From Myxococcota bacterium (lineage in GTDB: Bacteria; Myxococcota_A; UBA9160; SMWR01), in assembly GCA_022447545.1 (NCBI GenBank), contig JAKVBI010000002.1, forward strand, positions 228,743-257,105: a DNA stretch of 28,363 bases, read 5' to 3'. A model generated the notes under the pieces. It saw only the letters and a list, made by a program, of their open reading frames with translations. It did not search any database and was not told where the DNA came from. Made by a program: the position numbers and the translations under genes. Positions 15,482-23,661 of this stretch are shown piece after piece (positions within the stretch are counted from its first letter, which is position 1; each line of letters begins with the position of its first letter).

Positions 15482-15865
15482 TTGAGCCGGACCCTCGACG
15501 ACTTCGTGCGAGAAGCACTGACCGAGGTCATCGAGATTCCGGCCGCAGAGGCGTCGCAGCTGCTCAGGGAAGACTCCGGCTGGCACTTCCTCGATGTTCG
15601 CGAACCGGACGAATTCGCCGAAGCTCGCATTCCCGGCGCTCGAAATTCTCCTCGTGGCTTTCTGGAAGTACGCGCCGATCTGGAGCACGAAAAACGGGAT
15701 CCCTGGCTCTCTGATCGATCCCGCAAGCTGCTGCTCTATTGCGGAGGGGGGAATCGCAGTGCCCTGGCCGCTCGGACCCTGCAACAGATGGGCTTCGTCG
15801 AAGTGCTCTCTCTGGCGGGGGGGTTCAAGGCGTGGCTCGAAGCTGGACTGCCTACTGACACCTGA
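15482..15865 (+). CDS. Rhodanese-like sulfurtransferase
   Basis: 127 residues from TTG 15482, a single rhodanese domain. FLDVREPDEFAEARIPGARN (36-55) is the conserved first motif, and the active-site loop YCGGGNRS contains the persulfide-carrying Cys87. The C-terminus LAGGFKAWLEAGLP is typical. It transfers sulfane sulfur in the cytoplasm; the partner is unknown. A short N-terminal extension (about 18 residues) precedes the domain. It begins 21 nt after the prenyltransferase stop, probably in the same operon, and ends 16 bp from the convergent hydrolase gene. Confidence 0.9.
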   Translation: MSRTLDDFVREALTEVIEIPAAEASQLLREDSGWHFLDVREPDEFAEARIPGARNSPRGFLEVRADLEHEKRDPWLSDRSRKLLLYCGGGNRSALAARTLQQMGFVEVLSLAGGFKAWLEAGLPTDT

Positions 15866-15881
15866 CCGTTCCTGAAGACAG

Positions 15882-16769
15882 TCAATCGAGTGGGACCGCG
15901 GCCGCGAACTCGAGAAGAGCTTCCACTACGAGATCTGGGCGCTCCATGGGCGCCAGGTGCCCAGCATGGAGTTCGTGAAATATCGAACCCGACATGCGTG
16001 AGGCGAACATCTCGAACACCTCTCGAGGAAACTGCCCCCGGTTGGCCCACATCAACAAAACCGGAACACGTAACCGCTCAGTGGCTTCCCAAGCCTCGGA
16101 ACCTCGGCCCCCCTCGAAGATCGCAGCTTCCACCTCGCCAGCGCACTTGAGTTCGACACCCCCGCCCGCACAGTCGGCCAGCCCTTCGGCCACATACAGG
16201 TCGAGGGCCCTCGGCAACCAGTCTGCGAACAGCTCCTTCTCAGACCAGTTCGCCCGAGCGTCGGCACGGCTCGGCCATTTCTGCCGGCGGCGCCGCGCCC
16301 CCTCGGCCATGAAATTGCCTCGCTCCGTCCGAGGCCCGTCCTCTTGAAAGCCCGCCGGGGGAAAGATGATGGGATCGATCAGGGCAATCTGGTCGAACAA
16401 CTCCGGGCGTTTCGCGGCGGCGGTGAGCGTCGCCGCGCCTCCGAAAGAGTGCCCGATCCCCAGCCCGATGCTCCCATGGGGCCCCTCCTCGAGGAGAAAC
16501 TCTGCGGTGGCAATCAGATCCTCGCAGAACCGGGGCCACGCATAGGCTCCAACCTCACTGGGCTTCGACGAATCACCGTGTCCTCGTGCGTCCAGTGCCA
16601 CCACTCGGAAATGGGGAACGAGACGCGTCGCCACGAGATCCCAAAGTGCGGCACAGAAGCCATTCGCGTGATGAAGCAGAGCGAGCGGGCCCTCCCCACC
16701 CCAGTCGAGGAGAGCGACCTCGACGCCCGTCGAGATCGAGATCTTTCGCCGTTGGACTTCATCGAGCAT
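15882..16769 (-). CDS. Alpha/beta hydrolase
   Basis: 295 residues from ATG 16769; the open frame extends to 16808, but the family start fits MLDEVQRRKISIST. Motifs are HHANGF (33-38, oxyanion hole), LDARGHGDSS, nucleophile elbow GHSFGG with Ser108, and the late His in HAGHLAPMERPD. The expected acid loop reads MWANRGQFP, without Asp, so the triad acid is unclear. It has no signal peptide and the substrate is unknown. It shares only the fold signature with the hydrolase at 4957. The gene is divergent from the Nudix gene; the 82 bp between the two starts must hold both promoters. Confidence 0.85.
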   Translation of the reverse strand: MLDEVQRRKISISTGVEVALLDWGGEGPLALLHHANGFCAALWDLVATRLVPHFRVVALDARGHGDSSKPSEVGAYAWPRFCEDLIATAEFLLEEGPHGSIGLGIGHSFGGAATLTAAAKRPELFDQIALIDPIIFPPAGFQEDGPRTERGNFMAEGARRRRQKWPSRADARANWSEKELFADWLPRALDLYVAEGLADCAGGGVELKCAGEVEAAIFEGGRGSEAWEATERLRVPVLLMWANRGQFPREVFEMFASRMSGSIFHELHAGHLAPMERPDLVVEALLEFAAAVPLD

Positions 16770-16851
16770 GGTGCAGCGCATTCTGGAGCGCGCGCCTCGC
16801 GAGTGCAACGGCAGAGAGCGCGAAGGAAGTCGTCCGCGGTATGCTGCCCAC

Positions 16852-17511
16852 GTGGACCCTACATCTCACCCCTTCGACGACAATCTGCGCCGGGACGTAG
16901 CCAACCGACTGGCCGCCTTCGAGCAGCACACCGAGAATCACTTCAACGAAGAGGTTGCACGCTCCAAGCGTCCCCTTCGCCGTGCTGCAGTCGCGGTCAC
17001 GCTGATCTCCAATGAGCAGGGTGCCGCCTGCTTCCTGATCACCCGGCGGGCCTCTTCACTGCGAAACCACGCGGGCCAGTGGGCGCTGCCTGGAGGCCGC
17101 TTGGACGAGGGGGAAACCCACGAGGCCGCAGCCTTGCGGGAGCTACACGAGGAACTCGGACTGGAACTCGCTCCGAACACTGTACTGGGGCGCCTCGACG
17201 CCTACGGGACACGCTCGGGATTCGTCATCACACCCATCGTATTGTGGGGTGAGGGCCTCCAGACACCCAAACCAGACCCCAACGAGGTGGCTGCCGTCTA
17301 CAGCGTTCCGCTGTTCGAACTCGACCGTCCCGACGTCCCCATCATCCGCACGATTCCGGAGAGCGATCGGCCGGTGGTCTCTGTGCCCCTGCTCGGCACG
17401 GTCATTCACGCCCCCACAGCCGCCTTTCTTCTCCAATTGCGGGATGTGGGGCTACGCGGTTTGTCGACGCGAGTCCACCAGTACGAGCAACCTGTCTTCG
17501 CATGGAGGTGA
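16852..17511 (+). CDS. Nudix hydrolase, CoA-diphosphatase-like
   Basis: 219 residues from GTG 16852. An ATG at 16768 is in frame but would overlap the divergent hydrolase start and add 28 atypical residues. The Nudix box is perfect: Gly82-x5-Glu88-x7-REL(H)EELGL (96-104), which binds Mg2+ and cleaves nucleoside diphosphates linked to another moiety. The preceding FLITRRASSLRNHAGQWALP resembles the L-x3-R-x3-L-x2-H-x-G-Q motif of CoA pyrophosphatases (NudL/NUDT7), so coenzyme A or acyl-CoA cleavage is plausible. The stop codon (17509-17511) lies inside an intrinsic terminator hairpin. Confidence 0.88.
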   Translation: MDPTSHPFDDNLRRDVANRLAAFEQHTENHFNEEVARSKRPLRRAAVAVTLISNEQGAACFLITRRASSLRNHAGQWALPGGRLDEGETHEAAALRELHEELGLELAPNTVLGRLDAYGTRSGFVITPIVLWGEGLQTPKPDPNEVAAVYSVPLFELDRPDVPIIRTIPESDRPVVSVPLLGTVIHAPTAAFLLQLRDVGLRGLSTRVHQYEQPVFAWR

Positions 17512-17529
17512 GGCACCCCATGCTTTTTT
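17500..17529 (+). terminator. Intrinsic terminator overlapping the Nudix stop codon
   Basis: GCATGG (17500-17505) pairs with CCATGC (17518-17523), and inner GGTG (17507-17510) pairs with CACC (17514-17517) around an AGG loop with one bulged A. Six T follow (17524-17529). The stem includes the last codons and the TGA stop, so a terminating ribosome could interfere with folding. Confidence 0.75.
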
Positions 17530-17585
17530 CGGCCCCTCCCAGTCTCGGTCTTCCCTATCAACAACACTGCGAGTAAGCGCGGCAG

Positions 17586-18419
17586 ATGGACAGCTCGTCA
17601 CAGTCCCGAGATGCCCTCGACGCCCGAGCGTTGGCGGAGTGCATTCGCGAGACAGGCTTCGTGATCCTCGAAGACGCCATCGCTCCCGAGTTCGTGACCG
17701 ATCTGATCTCCGTCATCGATCGACTTCACGACGACCTCGGCACCCCATTCGGAACCAACGAATTTCTCGGTGAGCGCTCCCGGCGCATCTTCAACCTGCT
17801 GACCCGCGATCCTCTCTTTCGGCACGTTCCCACCCACCCGGCGGTTCTTTCGGTCGCCCAGGCGGTCCTCGATCCCGAGTGTCTCCTGTCTTCTCTCACC
17901 GCCATCGAGATGAACCCTGGGGAAACCGCACAACCACTCCACGCAGACGACGGCTCTTATCGAATCCCCAAACCCCACCCGGCCTACAACTGCATCGCAA
18001 TCTGGGCGTTGACTGATTTCACACCCGAAAACGGAGGCACACTCGTCGTACCCGGGTCGCATCTTCGGGAGCGCGGGCCCAGCCGAAGCGAAAGCGTTCC
18101 CACGGAGTCGATCACCATGCGAGCCGGCAGTGTCGTCGTGTACCACGGCAGCCTGTGGCACGGCGGCGGTGCCAACCTCACCGAGCAACGGAGGATGGGA
18201 ATCGTTTGCAATTATTGCGCGGGTTTCCTCCGTCAGGAGGAATCCCAATTGCTCGCGATACCACCCGAGCAGGTGGCCGAATTCACACCCGAATTGAGAA
18301 AACTCGTGGGGTACGGCACCTATCGGGGCTTGCTGGGCCATGTCGACCAACGCGACCCGGCCAGCCTCGTGGACCCCGATGTCGAAACCGACATGGTCTG
18401 GCGTCGCATCCGCAAGTGA
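17586..18419 (+). CDS. Phytanoyl-CoA dioxygenase (PhyH) family oxygenase
   Basis: 277 residues; an Fe(II)/2-oxoglutarate oxygenase. The iron triad is visible as His119-x-Asp121 in PLHADDGSY and distal His192 in SLWHGGGANLT, with Arg202/203 to bind the 2-oxoglutarate carboxylate. PENGGTLVVPGSHL is the usual family segment. It hydroxylates an aliphatic or other small-molecule substrate; PhyH homologues act on acyl-CoAs, quaternary amines and secondary metabolites, so the substrate is open. ATG 17586 has no strong ribosome binding site. It is followed after 120 bp by the GMC oxidoreductase gene on the same strand, suggesting a shared pathway of hydroxylation then oxidation. Confidence 0.9.
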   Translation: MDSSSQSRDALDARALAECIRETGFVILEDAIAPEFVTDLISVIDRLHDDLGTPFGTNEFLGERSRRIFNLLTRDPLFRHVPTHPAVLSVAQAVLDPECLLSSLTAIEMNPGETAQPLHADDGSYRIPKPHPAYNCIAIWALTDFTPENGGTLVVPGSHLRERGPSRSESVPTESITMRAGSVVVYHGSLWHGGGANLTEQRRMGIVCNYCAGFLRQEESQLLAIPPEQVAEFTPELRKLVGYGTYRGLLGHVDQRDPASLVDPDVETDMVWRRIRK

Positions 18420-18493
18420 CGTAAGCCCGACCCCAGGGAAACAATTCGGCCATTGACTTCCAACTCCTCGACGTCGGCTCCCCTTCGCCCGTC

Positions 18494-18502
18494 TGATAGA
18501 AT
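18494..18502 (+). promoter_or_regulatory. Extended -10 element before the GMC oxidoreductase gene
   Basis: TGATAGAAT (TGn plus TAGAAT) lies about 38 nt upstream of the ATG at 18540. No matching -35 is visible at the right spacing; an extended -10 would not need one. Confidence 0.35.
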
Positions 18503-18539
18503 TGCGTCGCCGAGAGGTCGCAGGGGGGGCTGACCTGAA

Positions 18540-20213
18540 ATGCGGGTAGACGCTGAAGAGCTCGATCACGAGCGAATTCAGTCGGAAATCGTCGTAGTCG
18601 GTGCCGGTCCGGGAGGGATCAGCACCGCACTGGAATTTGCACGGCAAGGCCACGATGTCGTCTTGATCGAGAGCGGCGGGATGGGGGTTTCCGAGACCAT
18701 CCAGCAACTCGGAAACGCTTCACACTTCGACGAGGCGCGGCATGCCCCCATGCAGGACTGCACCCGGCGTCAGATGGGCGGGGCATCGGTGATCTGGGGG
18801 GGACGCTGCCTTCCCTACGACCCCATCGACTTCGAGCAACGCCCGTACATTCCCTTCAGTGATTGGCCCGTCGCCTTCGATGAAGTAACGCCCTACTTCG
18901 AACGCACCTGCGACTACTTCCGCTGCGGCCGGGCGGTCTTCAACCTCCACGGGTTCGACGACATCCTTCAAGACTCGATCGTCCCCGGCCTTCCAGATGG
19001 TGATGTCCTCAGCTCGGACCTCGAGAGGTGGTCACTCCCCACGAATTTTGGTCGTGAATACCGGGTGGAACTCGACAACCACCCACGCATCCGTGTCTTG
19101 ACCTCACTGACCTGCACCGCAATCGAACTTGACGGCTCGGGAACACGTGTAAGGGGCCTGACCTGCCGGACCTCCAACGCAGGTAGGGAGATCGAAGTCG
19201 TCGGTCGAGTCTACGTGGTCGCCTGCGGTGGCGTGGATACCACGCGACTCCTCCTGGCATCGAATCGAGTCGAGGCAAATGGCATCGGAAATCACAGCGA
19301 CCAATTGGGCCGGTACTACATGGGCCATATCTCGGGCCGCATCGCCCGCGTGCGTTTTTCCACCGACCCGCGAAAGACCGTGTACGGCTTCGATCGCGAC
19401 CGCGATACCACCTACGTGCGGCGGCGGCTGACGTTTTCAGCAGAATTCCAACGCCAAGAGCAGCTCAGCAATATCGCAGGACTCCTCGTGAACCCGGAAA
19501 TCGCCAACCCGGATCACGGCAACGGTGTGCTCTCGTTCGCCTATCTGGCGCTGGCTTCGCCCGCCGGTCGCTTCTTCATCGCCGATGCGATCCGCCAAGA
19601 AGCCATCAAATCATCCAAAGCCTCGTCATCGATTCCGCACTTTCGGAACATGCTGTTCGACCTGCCCAGAACGCTTCATTTCATACCCACGTTCGGCTAC
19701 AAACGCTTCATTGCCCGGCGCAAGGTTCCCGCCTTCTTCCAGTACACGCCATCGAACATCTACCTTCTCCATTACCACGGTGAGCAGATCCCCGATCCCG
19801 CGAGTCGGATTCGACTCGGACAAGAGCGAGACGCCCTGGGCATGAGACGAGTGGACATCGATTTTCGCTACAGCCAGCAGGACGTCGACAGTGTGATTCG
19901 AGCCCATCGCCACTGGAACGACTACCTCGAGGACCACGGCGTCGGTCAACTCGAGTACCTCACGGAGAATCTCGAGGAGAGTGTGTGGAACCAGGCCAAA
20001 GATGGGTTCCACCAGGTAGGAACGACACGGATGTCAGAGGATCCGGCCCATGGTGTCGTCGACCGCAACTGCAAGGTCCATGGAATTGATGACCTCTTCA
20101 TCGCCAGCAGTTCGAACTTCGTCACCTCCGGGCAAGCCAACTCGACGTTCATGATCGTGGCCTTCGCACTGAAGATGGTCGAGCACATCCGAACGCAGGT
20201 GTTGAAGGGCTGA
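18540..20213 (+). CDS. GMC-family FAD oxidoreductase
   Basis: 557 residues. The FAD-binding Rossmann motif VVVGAGPGGISTALEFARQG (18-37) is followed by the acidic ribose-binding residue in VLIESGG. GGASVIWGGRCLPY and ACGGVDTTRLLLAS are conserved FAD contacts. The C-terminal GMC domain ends with HQVGTTRMSEDPAHGV (His491) and TSGQANSTFMI (Asn534), the likely catalytic His/Asn pair. The family oxidises alcohols or sugars, delivering electrons to O2, a quinone or a cytochrome. It has no Tat or Sec signal, so it is cytoplasmic or membrane-peripheral. Neighbours are a PhyH oxygenase upstream and a convergent aldo/keto reductase 18 bp downstream, so it could oxidise a hydroxyl made by PhyH or a sugar ring hydroxyl. 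Confidence 0.9.
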   Translation: MRVDAEELDHERIQSEIVVVGAGPGGISTALEFARQGHDVVLIESGGMGVSETIQQLGNASHFDEARHAPMQDCTRRQMGGASVIWGGRCLPYDPIDFEQRPYIPFSDWPVAFDEVTPYFERTCDYFRCGRAVFNLHGFDDILQDSIVPGLPDGDVLSSDLERWSLPTNFGREYRVELDNHPRIRVLTSLTCTAIELDGSGTRVRGLTCRTSNAGREIEVVGRVYVVACGGVDTTRLLLASNRVEANGIGNHSDQLGRYYMGHISGRIARVRFSTDPRKTVYGFDRDRDTTYVRRRLTFSAEFQRQEQLSNIAGLLVNPEIANPDHGNGVLSFAYLALASPAGRFFIADAIRQEAIKSSKASSSIPHFRNMLFDLPRTLHFIPTFGYKRFIARRKVPAFFQYTPSNIYLLHYHGEQIPDPASRIRLGQERDALGMRRVDIDFRYSQQDVDSVIRAHRHWNDYLEDHGVGQLEYLTENLEESVWNQAKDGFHQVGTTRMSEDPAHGVVDRNCKVHGIDDLFIASSSNFVTSGQANSTFMIVAFALKMVEHIRTQVLKG

Positions 20214-20231
20214 ACCTCACCCGGAGCGCGA

Positions 20232-21218
20232 TCAAGCCAACCGGGACGCAGCCGCTTGCCAACTCGCACCCAGGGTACGCAGGACCTCGGCACAGGCATC
20301 CACCCGGTCCGCGGTAGCCAGATTGCCCTGGACGTGTCGCCCCTGGAGCATTCCACAAAGAGTCACACCTCTTGGATTCGCGGCCAACGTCCAGGCAAGA
20401 AGAATCTCGGGAAGTGTTTCGACCAGAGGCGCCTCTGCTAGACCCGAATCTCGCAGGGCCCTCAACTCTTCGGGACGGCTCTCTAGCCATTCGATCAGGC
20501 GGGCCCTCACTGCATCTTCCAGGCGCAATGCAGAATGAGTCACCAGGAGGGGAAGGCCATCGCCTCCCAGATCGCGCGGATGCGGCTCATCGATGTGGCT
20601 CGGAACCTGGACCACTTGAAACCCGAACTCTCCCTCGAGGATCTCGAGACTCTCGGAAACTCCAGTGGCGATGCCCAGCGACCTCGCTTTTCCGCTCCCG
20701 ACAATGTCTTCTAGGCAGCGGATCAGCGCGTCGTCGGCGAGATCGGATCGACTCACCTCGTGAAGAAGGAGAATGTCCACGTAGTCAGTGCCAAGCTCCC
20801 GAAGACTGGTGTCCAACGAAGTGATCACTTGCTGCGGGTCGAAGTGCCCCTTCGAAACTCCGGAGAGTTGTTGCCTACGCCGCATGAGCAACCGGGGCAG
20901 GGCCGGCAATCTTCCCATCAATGCGCGTGCCGTCGGCAGCAGCCAACGCGTTGCGAAGCCCGGTAGCGATGGAGCGATACCGACCTTCGTAGCGACGACG
21001 CAGCGATCGCGTCGCCCCTGCAAGAACTCTCCCACAACCTGCTCCGCGCGACCGTACCCGTAAGAACGAGCAACATCGAAATAGTTCACACCGGCGTCAA
21101 AGGCCGCCGCCAATGCGTCCAGAGACGCCTGCCTCCCCACCCGGCCCATGATGCTCGAGCAACCAAACCCAAGACAGGACACCGACCGGTCGAGAGAAGT
21201 GATCAGTACGTCGCGCAT
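20232..21218 (-). CDS. Aldo/keto reductase
   Basis: 328 residues from ATG 21218, where the family begins (MRDVLITSLDRSVSCLGFGC). The frame is open back to 21263 but the extra 15 residues have no family character. The catalytic tetrad is visible: Asp48 and Tyr53 in FDVARSYGYG, Lys78 in VVATKVG and His153 in DILLLHEV. It is NAD(P)H-dependent and reduces aldehydes or ketones, or acts on sugars as related family members do. The C-terminal half is more divergent than in typical members, and cofactor-binding residues near the end cannot be assigned securely. It is convergent with the GMC oxidoreductase. Confidence 0.9.
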   Translation of the reverse strand: MRDVLITSLDRSVSCLGFGCSSIMGRVGRQASLDALAAAFDAGVNYFDVARSYGYGRAEQVVGEFLQGRRDRCVVATKVGIAPSLPGFATRWLLPTARALMGRLPALPRLLMRRRQQLSGVSKGHFDPQQVITSLDTSLRELGTDYVDILLLHEVSRSDLADDALIRCLEDIVGSGKARSLGIATGVSESLEILEGEFGFQVVQVPSHIDEPHPRDLGGDGLPLLVTHSALRLEDAVRARLIEWLESRPEELRALRDSGLAEAPLVETLPEILLAWTLAANPRGVTLCGMLQGRHVQGNLATADRVDACAEVLRTLGASWQAAASRLA

Positions 21219-21297
21219 CGACCTGAAAACCGGGAGAAACCATGACCCTTCACCCCAATGCAAAAAGCGGCCAGGACGCCCAGCGAATGCCCGATCT

Positions 21298-21483
21298 TCA
21301 TGCCGGTTCGGAACGCAGAGCCATGAGGTGAGACGAGTCGATCCAGTGCCCCTCGGTCAGGCCGCACCCCTCCAGGAATTCTCCACCCCAGAAGAGCCCG
21401 GCCCCAGCGAGCATGCGGCCCCGAAGAGGCGTCATCCCGAAGTCGCGGAGCCAACCCTGCTGCGTGATCATCGCTCGCTTCAT
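21298..21483 (-). CDS. Small ORF of unknown function (doubtful)
   Basis: 61 residues, MKRAMITQQGWLRDFGMTPL and onward, with Trp/Gly-rich composition and GC-rich third positions that look coding. No good ribosome binding site is visible and I recognise no family. It lies 79 bp upstream of the aldo/keto reductase in the same direction and could be a small co-transcribed protein or a gene remnant. The other frames here look worse. Confidence 0.3.
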   Translation of the reverse strand: MKRAMITQQGWLRDFGMTPLRGRMLAGAGLFWGGEFLEGCGLTEGHWIDSSHLMALRSEPA

Positions 21484-21708
21484 CTGCCCGACTCCGATGC
21501 ACGCAACGAGGCGATACGGTACTTCAAGCGAACCCCCAAGCCCACTTCACGCCTCTCGGATATTCCGGTTCATACCACGCGGAGATCCCCGCACTCCATT
21601 GCTGTGAAGTTCTTCTCACCACCAGCCGACTCTGCACGCGCCCGAAGCCCCGAAGGATCTGGGGCCGCGGCACTCCGTAGCTACCAATGACCTAGAATGA
21701 ACGCCAGC

Positions 21709-21713
21709 GGAGG
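21709..21713 (+). promoter_or_regulatory. Ribosome binding site deciding the PNPOx-family start
   Basis: GGAGG 7 nt before ATG 21721 supports this start over the in-frame ATG at 21697. Confidence 0.65.
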
Positions 21714-21720
21714 TACACCC

Positions 21721-22299
21721 ATGAGCGACGCAGTAGACGACTACGAGAAGGTTTCCGTCTATCCCCTGGACCCCGAGGCCGAGGGCGAGCTGCTCTCCAT
21801 GCAGCGAGAGTGTGTGTTCAACTGGTCCACACGGGAAGGCTGGCCCATGGGAGTGATCATGTCGTGCCTCTGGAAGGATGGGCGCCTATGGCTCACGGCA
21901 GGCGCCCATCGCCACCGCATCTCGGCAGTTCGCAGGGACCCAAGAGTCTCGGTGGTCCTGACCAGCAGCGGCACGGATCTCGGGGCGGGCAAGTCCATCA
22001 CCCTCAAGGGCCACTGCGTGGTGCACGAGGATCGCGAAACGAAGGACTGGTTCTATCCAGAATTTTCACGCCACCTGTTCCCCAAACCCGAGGCCGCCGA
22101 GGCCTTCCTAAAGCAGTTGGACTCACCGCTGCGAGTCGTGCTCGAAGTCGTGCCCGAGGATCGAATCACCTACGACGGTTCCAAGATGTTCGCCCACTCG
22201 GTTGGGAAGCTCGACGAAAGCCAGCTCGGTGAACCGAAGAGCGCGGACACCACACGGCTCGCGCGCGAACTCCAGCGCCGAGGACTCTCCGGCCAATAG
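21721..22299 (+). CDS. Pyridoxamine 5'-phosphate oxidase-fold flavoprotein
   Basis: 192 residues. The split-barrel signature is seen in WPMGVIMSCLWKDGRLWLTA followed by HRHRISAVRRDPRVSVVLTS, a standard arrangement in the PNPOx-like family that binds FMN (or F420) at a dimer interface. The middle segment SITLKGHCVVHEDRETKDWF fits the later beta strands. The family includes many reductases of unsettled substrate; it is unlikely to be a true PdxH, since it lacks the recognisable PdxH C-terminal region. It ends 14 bp from the convergent phosphodiesterase gene. Confidence 0.82.
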   Translation: MSDAVDDYEKVSVYPLDPEAEGELLSMQRECVFNWSTREGWPMGVIMSCLWKDGRLWLTAGAHRHRISAVRRDPRVSVVLTSSGTDLGAGKSITLKGHCVVHEDRETKDWFYPEFSRHLFPKPEAAEAFLKQLDSPLRVVLEVVPEDRITYDGSKMFAHSVGKLDESQLGEPKSADTTRLARELQRRGLSGQ

Positions 22300-22313
22300 G
22301 AGCGGACTCGGGA

Positions 22314-23477
22314 TCAGCTCCTGGAAAGATGGTCTCTGGAAAGTCGGCCCAGTCGACCGATCAGATGATCGAAGGCACGTACTTCCTGGGGAGCGACCCA
22401 TTCTTCGAGGAGGGATCGCGACACACTGGGAGCCAGTGCTGCCAGTCCTAGACCCACCAGCCCCGAACGCAGCAGCCGACGGCGTGATAAGGCGCGCGCA
22501 CGGGAACTCAGAACGGCCAGGCCCGCCGTCACCAGACCCGCGCTTGCCCAGCTCTTGCCGTGAACCCGACCCTGGGCCGAGTGCTCACGCCCGTCGCGTA
22601 GAAGTTTCTCGGCGATTTCCAGGCAGCTGGGGTCGACCGGGGCAGGAAGCGAAAAAGATTCCCCCCGCCCTGCAACTTCGATATCGGCGAGTACGCCTGC
22701 ATGGTCCGAGAGGGAAACCAGATCTCCATCGATGGAAATCGGGAAATCGAAGGCGAGCCGACAAGACCGCCCTCGAAGAACCCGATCCGCTCCATCCCGG
22801 CAGTAGATCAGATCGACCCTTCGCTCGGGGGTGGTGACCGTTCGATGGGAGTTGCCGGGGCTGATGGTCGCTTGTCGGGCATTGAGCTCAGCGGCAACAT
22901 CGCGCAGACCCGTCAAACCTTCCAGGATCCGATACTCGGCGGTGGACTCCTCGAAATTGAAATCTCCAGCAGCTACGACGGGATTGACCGAACGTCGAAT
23001 GAGATCCGACATCTGGACGATCTGGCCCACACGATGCGGACGGTAGGTGTGTTCGACATCCCGGTGATAGCGTGCGTGCAGGTGGGTATCGATGAAGTCG
23101 ATGGGTCCGGAAGGAGTCTCCAGTTCGAGGCGGACGAAGCCCTTGCCGCCGATGTAATCAATGTGGGTCAGGTTTCGGGGATAAACGCCGATGGCGAAAC
23201 GCTCGAACGTGGTCTTGCGGATCGGGTGGCGAGACAGCACCACGAGCCCACCCCCCCGCATCGCGGATGCGTTGTGCCAGATGTGGTGAAGACCTGCCCG
23301 GCGGCCCTCTCTCACCAACATACGACGCGCTCCTTCAGTCCAAATCTCCTGCAGCGCCACGACGTCGGCTTCCAATGGACCCAGGCGCTCGCCGATCCCA
23401 CGCATTCGCGCCTCGGCTTTCGGCGCCAGAAACGTGGGCAGCGCCCAGGCATTGAATGTCACGACACGCAGTTCCAC
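22314..23477 (-). CDS. Endonuclease/exonuclease/phosphatase-fold enzyme, neutral-sphingomyelinase-like, with C-terminal membrane segments
   Basis: 387 residues from GTG 23477, with AAGGGA 7 nt upstream. All metal-dependent EEP motifs are present: FNAW (Asn9), LQEIW (Glu44), DTHLHARYH (Asp130, His132), AGDFNF (Asp172, Asn174), DLIYCR and SDHAGV (Asp258, His259). After about residue 300 two hydrophobic segments follow (about 308-324 and 336-352) separated by an Arg-rich loop. Animal neutral sphingomyelinase SMPD2 has a similar catalytic domain plus two C-terminal membrane segments, so phospholipid or sphingolipid headgroup cleavage at a membrane is a reasonable guess. No signal peptide is present, so the catalytic part is probably cytoplasmic. 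Nuclease activity cannot be excluded. Confidence 0.85.
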   Translation of the reverse strand: MELRVVTFNAWALPTFLAPKAEARMRGIGERLGPLEADVVALQEIWTEGARRMLVREGRRAGLHHIWHNASAMRGGGLVVLSRHPIRKTTFERFAIGVYPRNLTHIDYIGGKGFVRLELETPSGPIDFIDTHLHARYHRDVEHTYRPHRVGQIVQMSDLIRRSVNPVVAAGDFNFEESTAEYRILEGLTGLRDVAAELNARQATISPGNSHRTVTTPERRVDLIYCRDGADRVLRGRSCRLAFDFPISIDGDLVSLSDHAGVLADIEVAGRGESFSLPAPVDPSCLEIAEKLLRDGREHSAQGRVHGKSWASAGLVTAGLAVLSSRARALSRRRLLRSGLVGLGLAALAPSVSRSLLEEWVAPQEVRAFDHLIGRLGRLSRDHLSRS

Positions 23478-23661
23478 GCACGTATCCCTTGCAAATGCCT
23501 TGCCGGAGAAACGGGCTGATGATCCGTCCGGACTTCAAAGCAACCGCTCCTAGAGCTCAGACCGCAGCCGGGAGGCGGGTCCCGATCTCCCGACGGCGCC
23601 GGATTCGCCAAAGCACAGAGGCAACAACCACCCGAGTGGGCAGGCGAGTCGTTGGCGAACT

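Larger units (their letters stand above)
21219..21720. other. Region with no certain gene between aldo/keto reductase and PNPOx genes
   Basis: About 500 bp between two divergent genes. It contains only the doubtful 61-residue ORF above and, near the right end, TAGAAT (21693-21698) as a possible -10 for the PNPOx gene, 22 nt before its ATG. I see no repeats or RNA structure. Confidence 0.4.

Noticed and set aside
16768-16851. Upstream ATG start for the Nudix gene
   Set aside because: It would overlap the divergent hydrolase start and add 28 atypical residues; GTG 16852 gives a normal family length.
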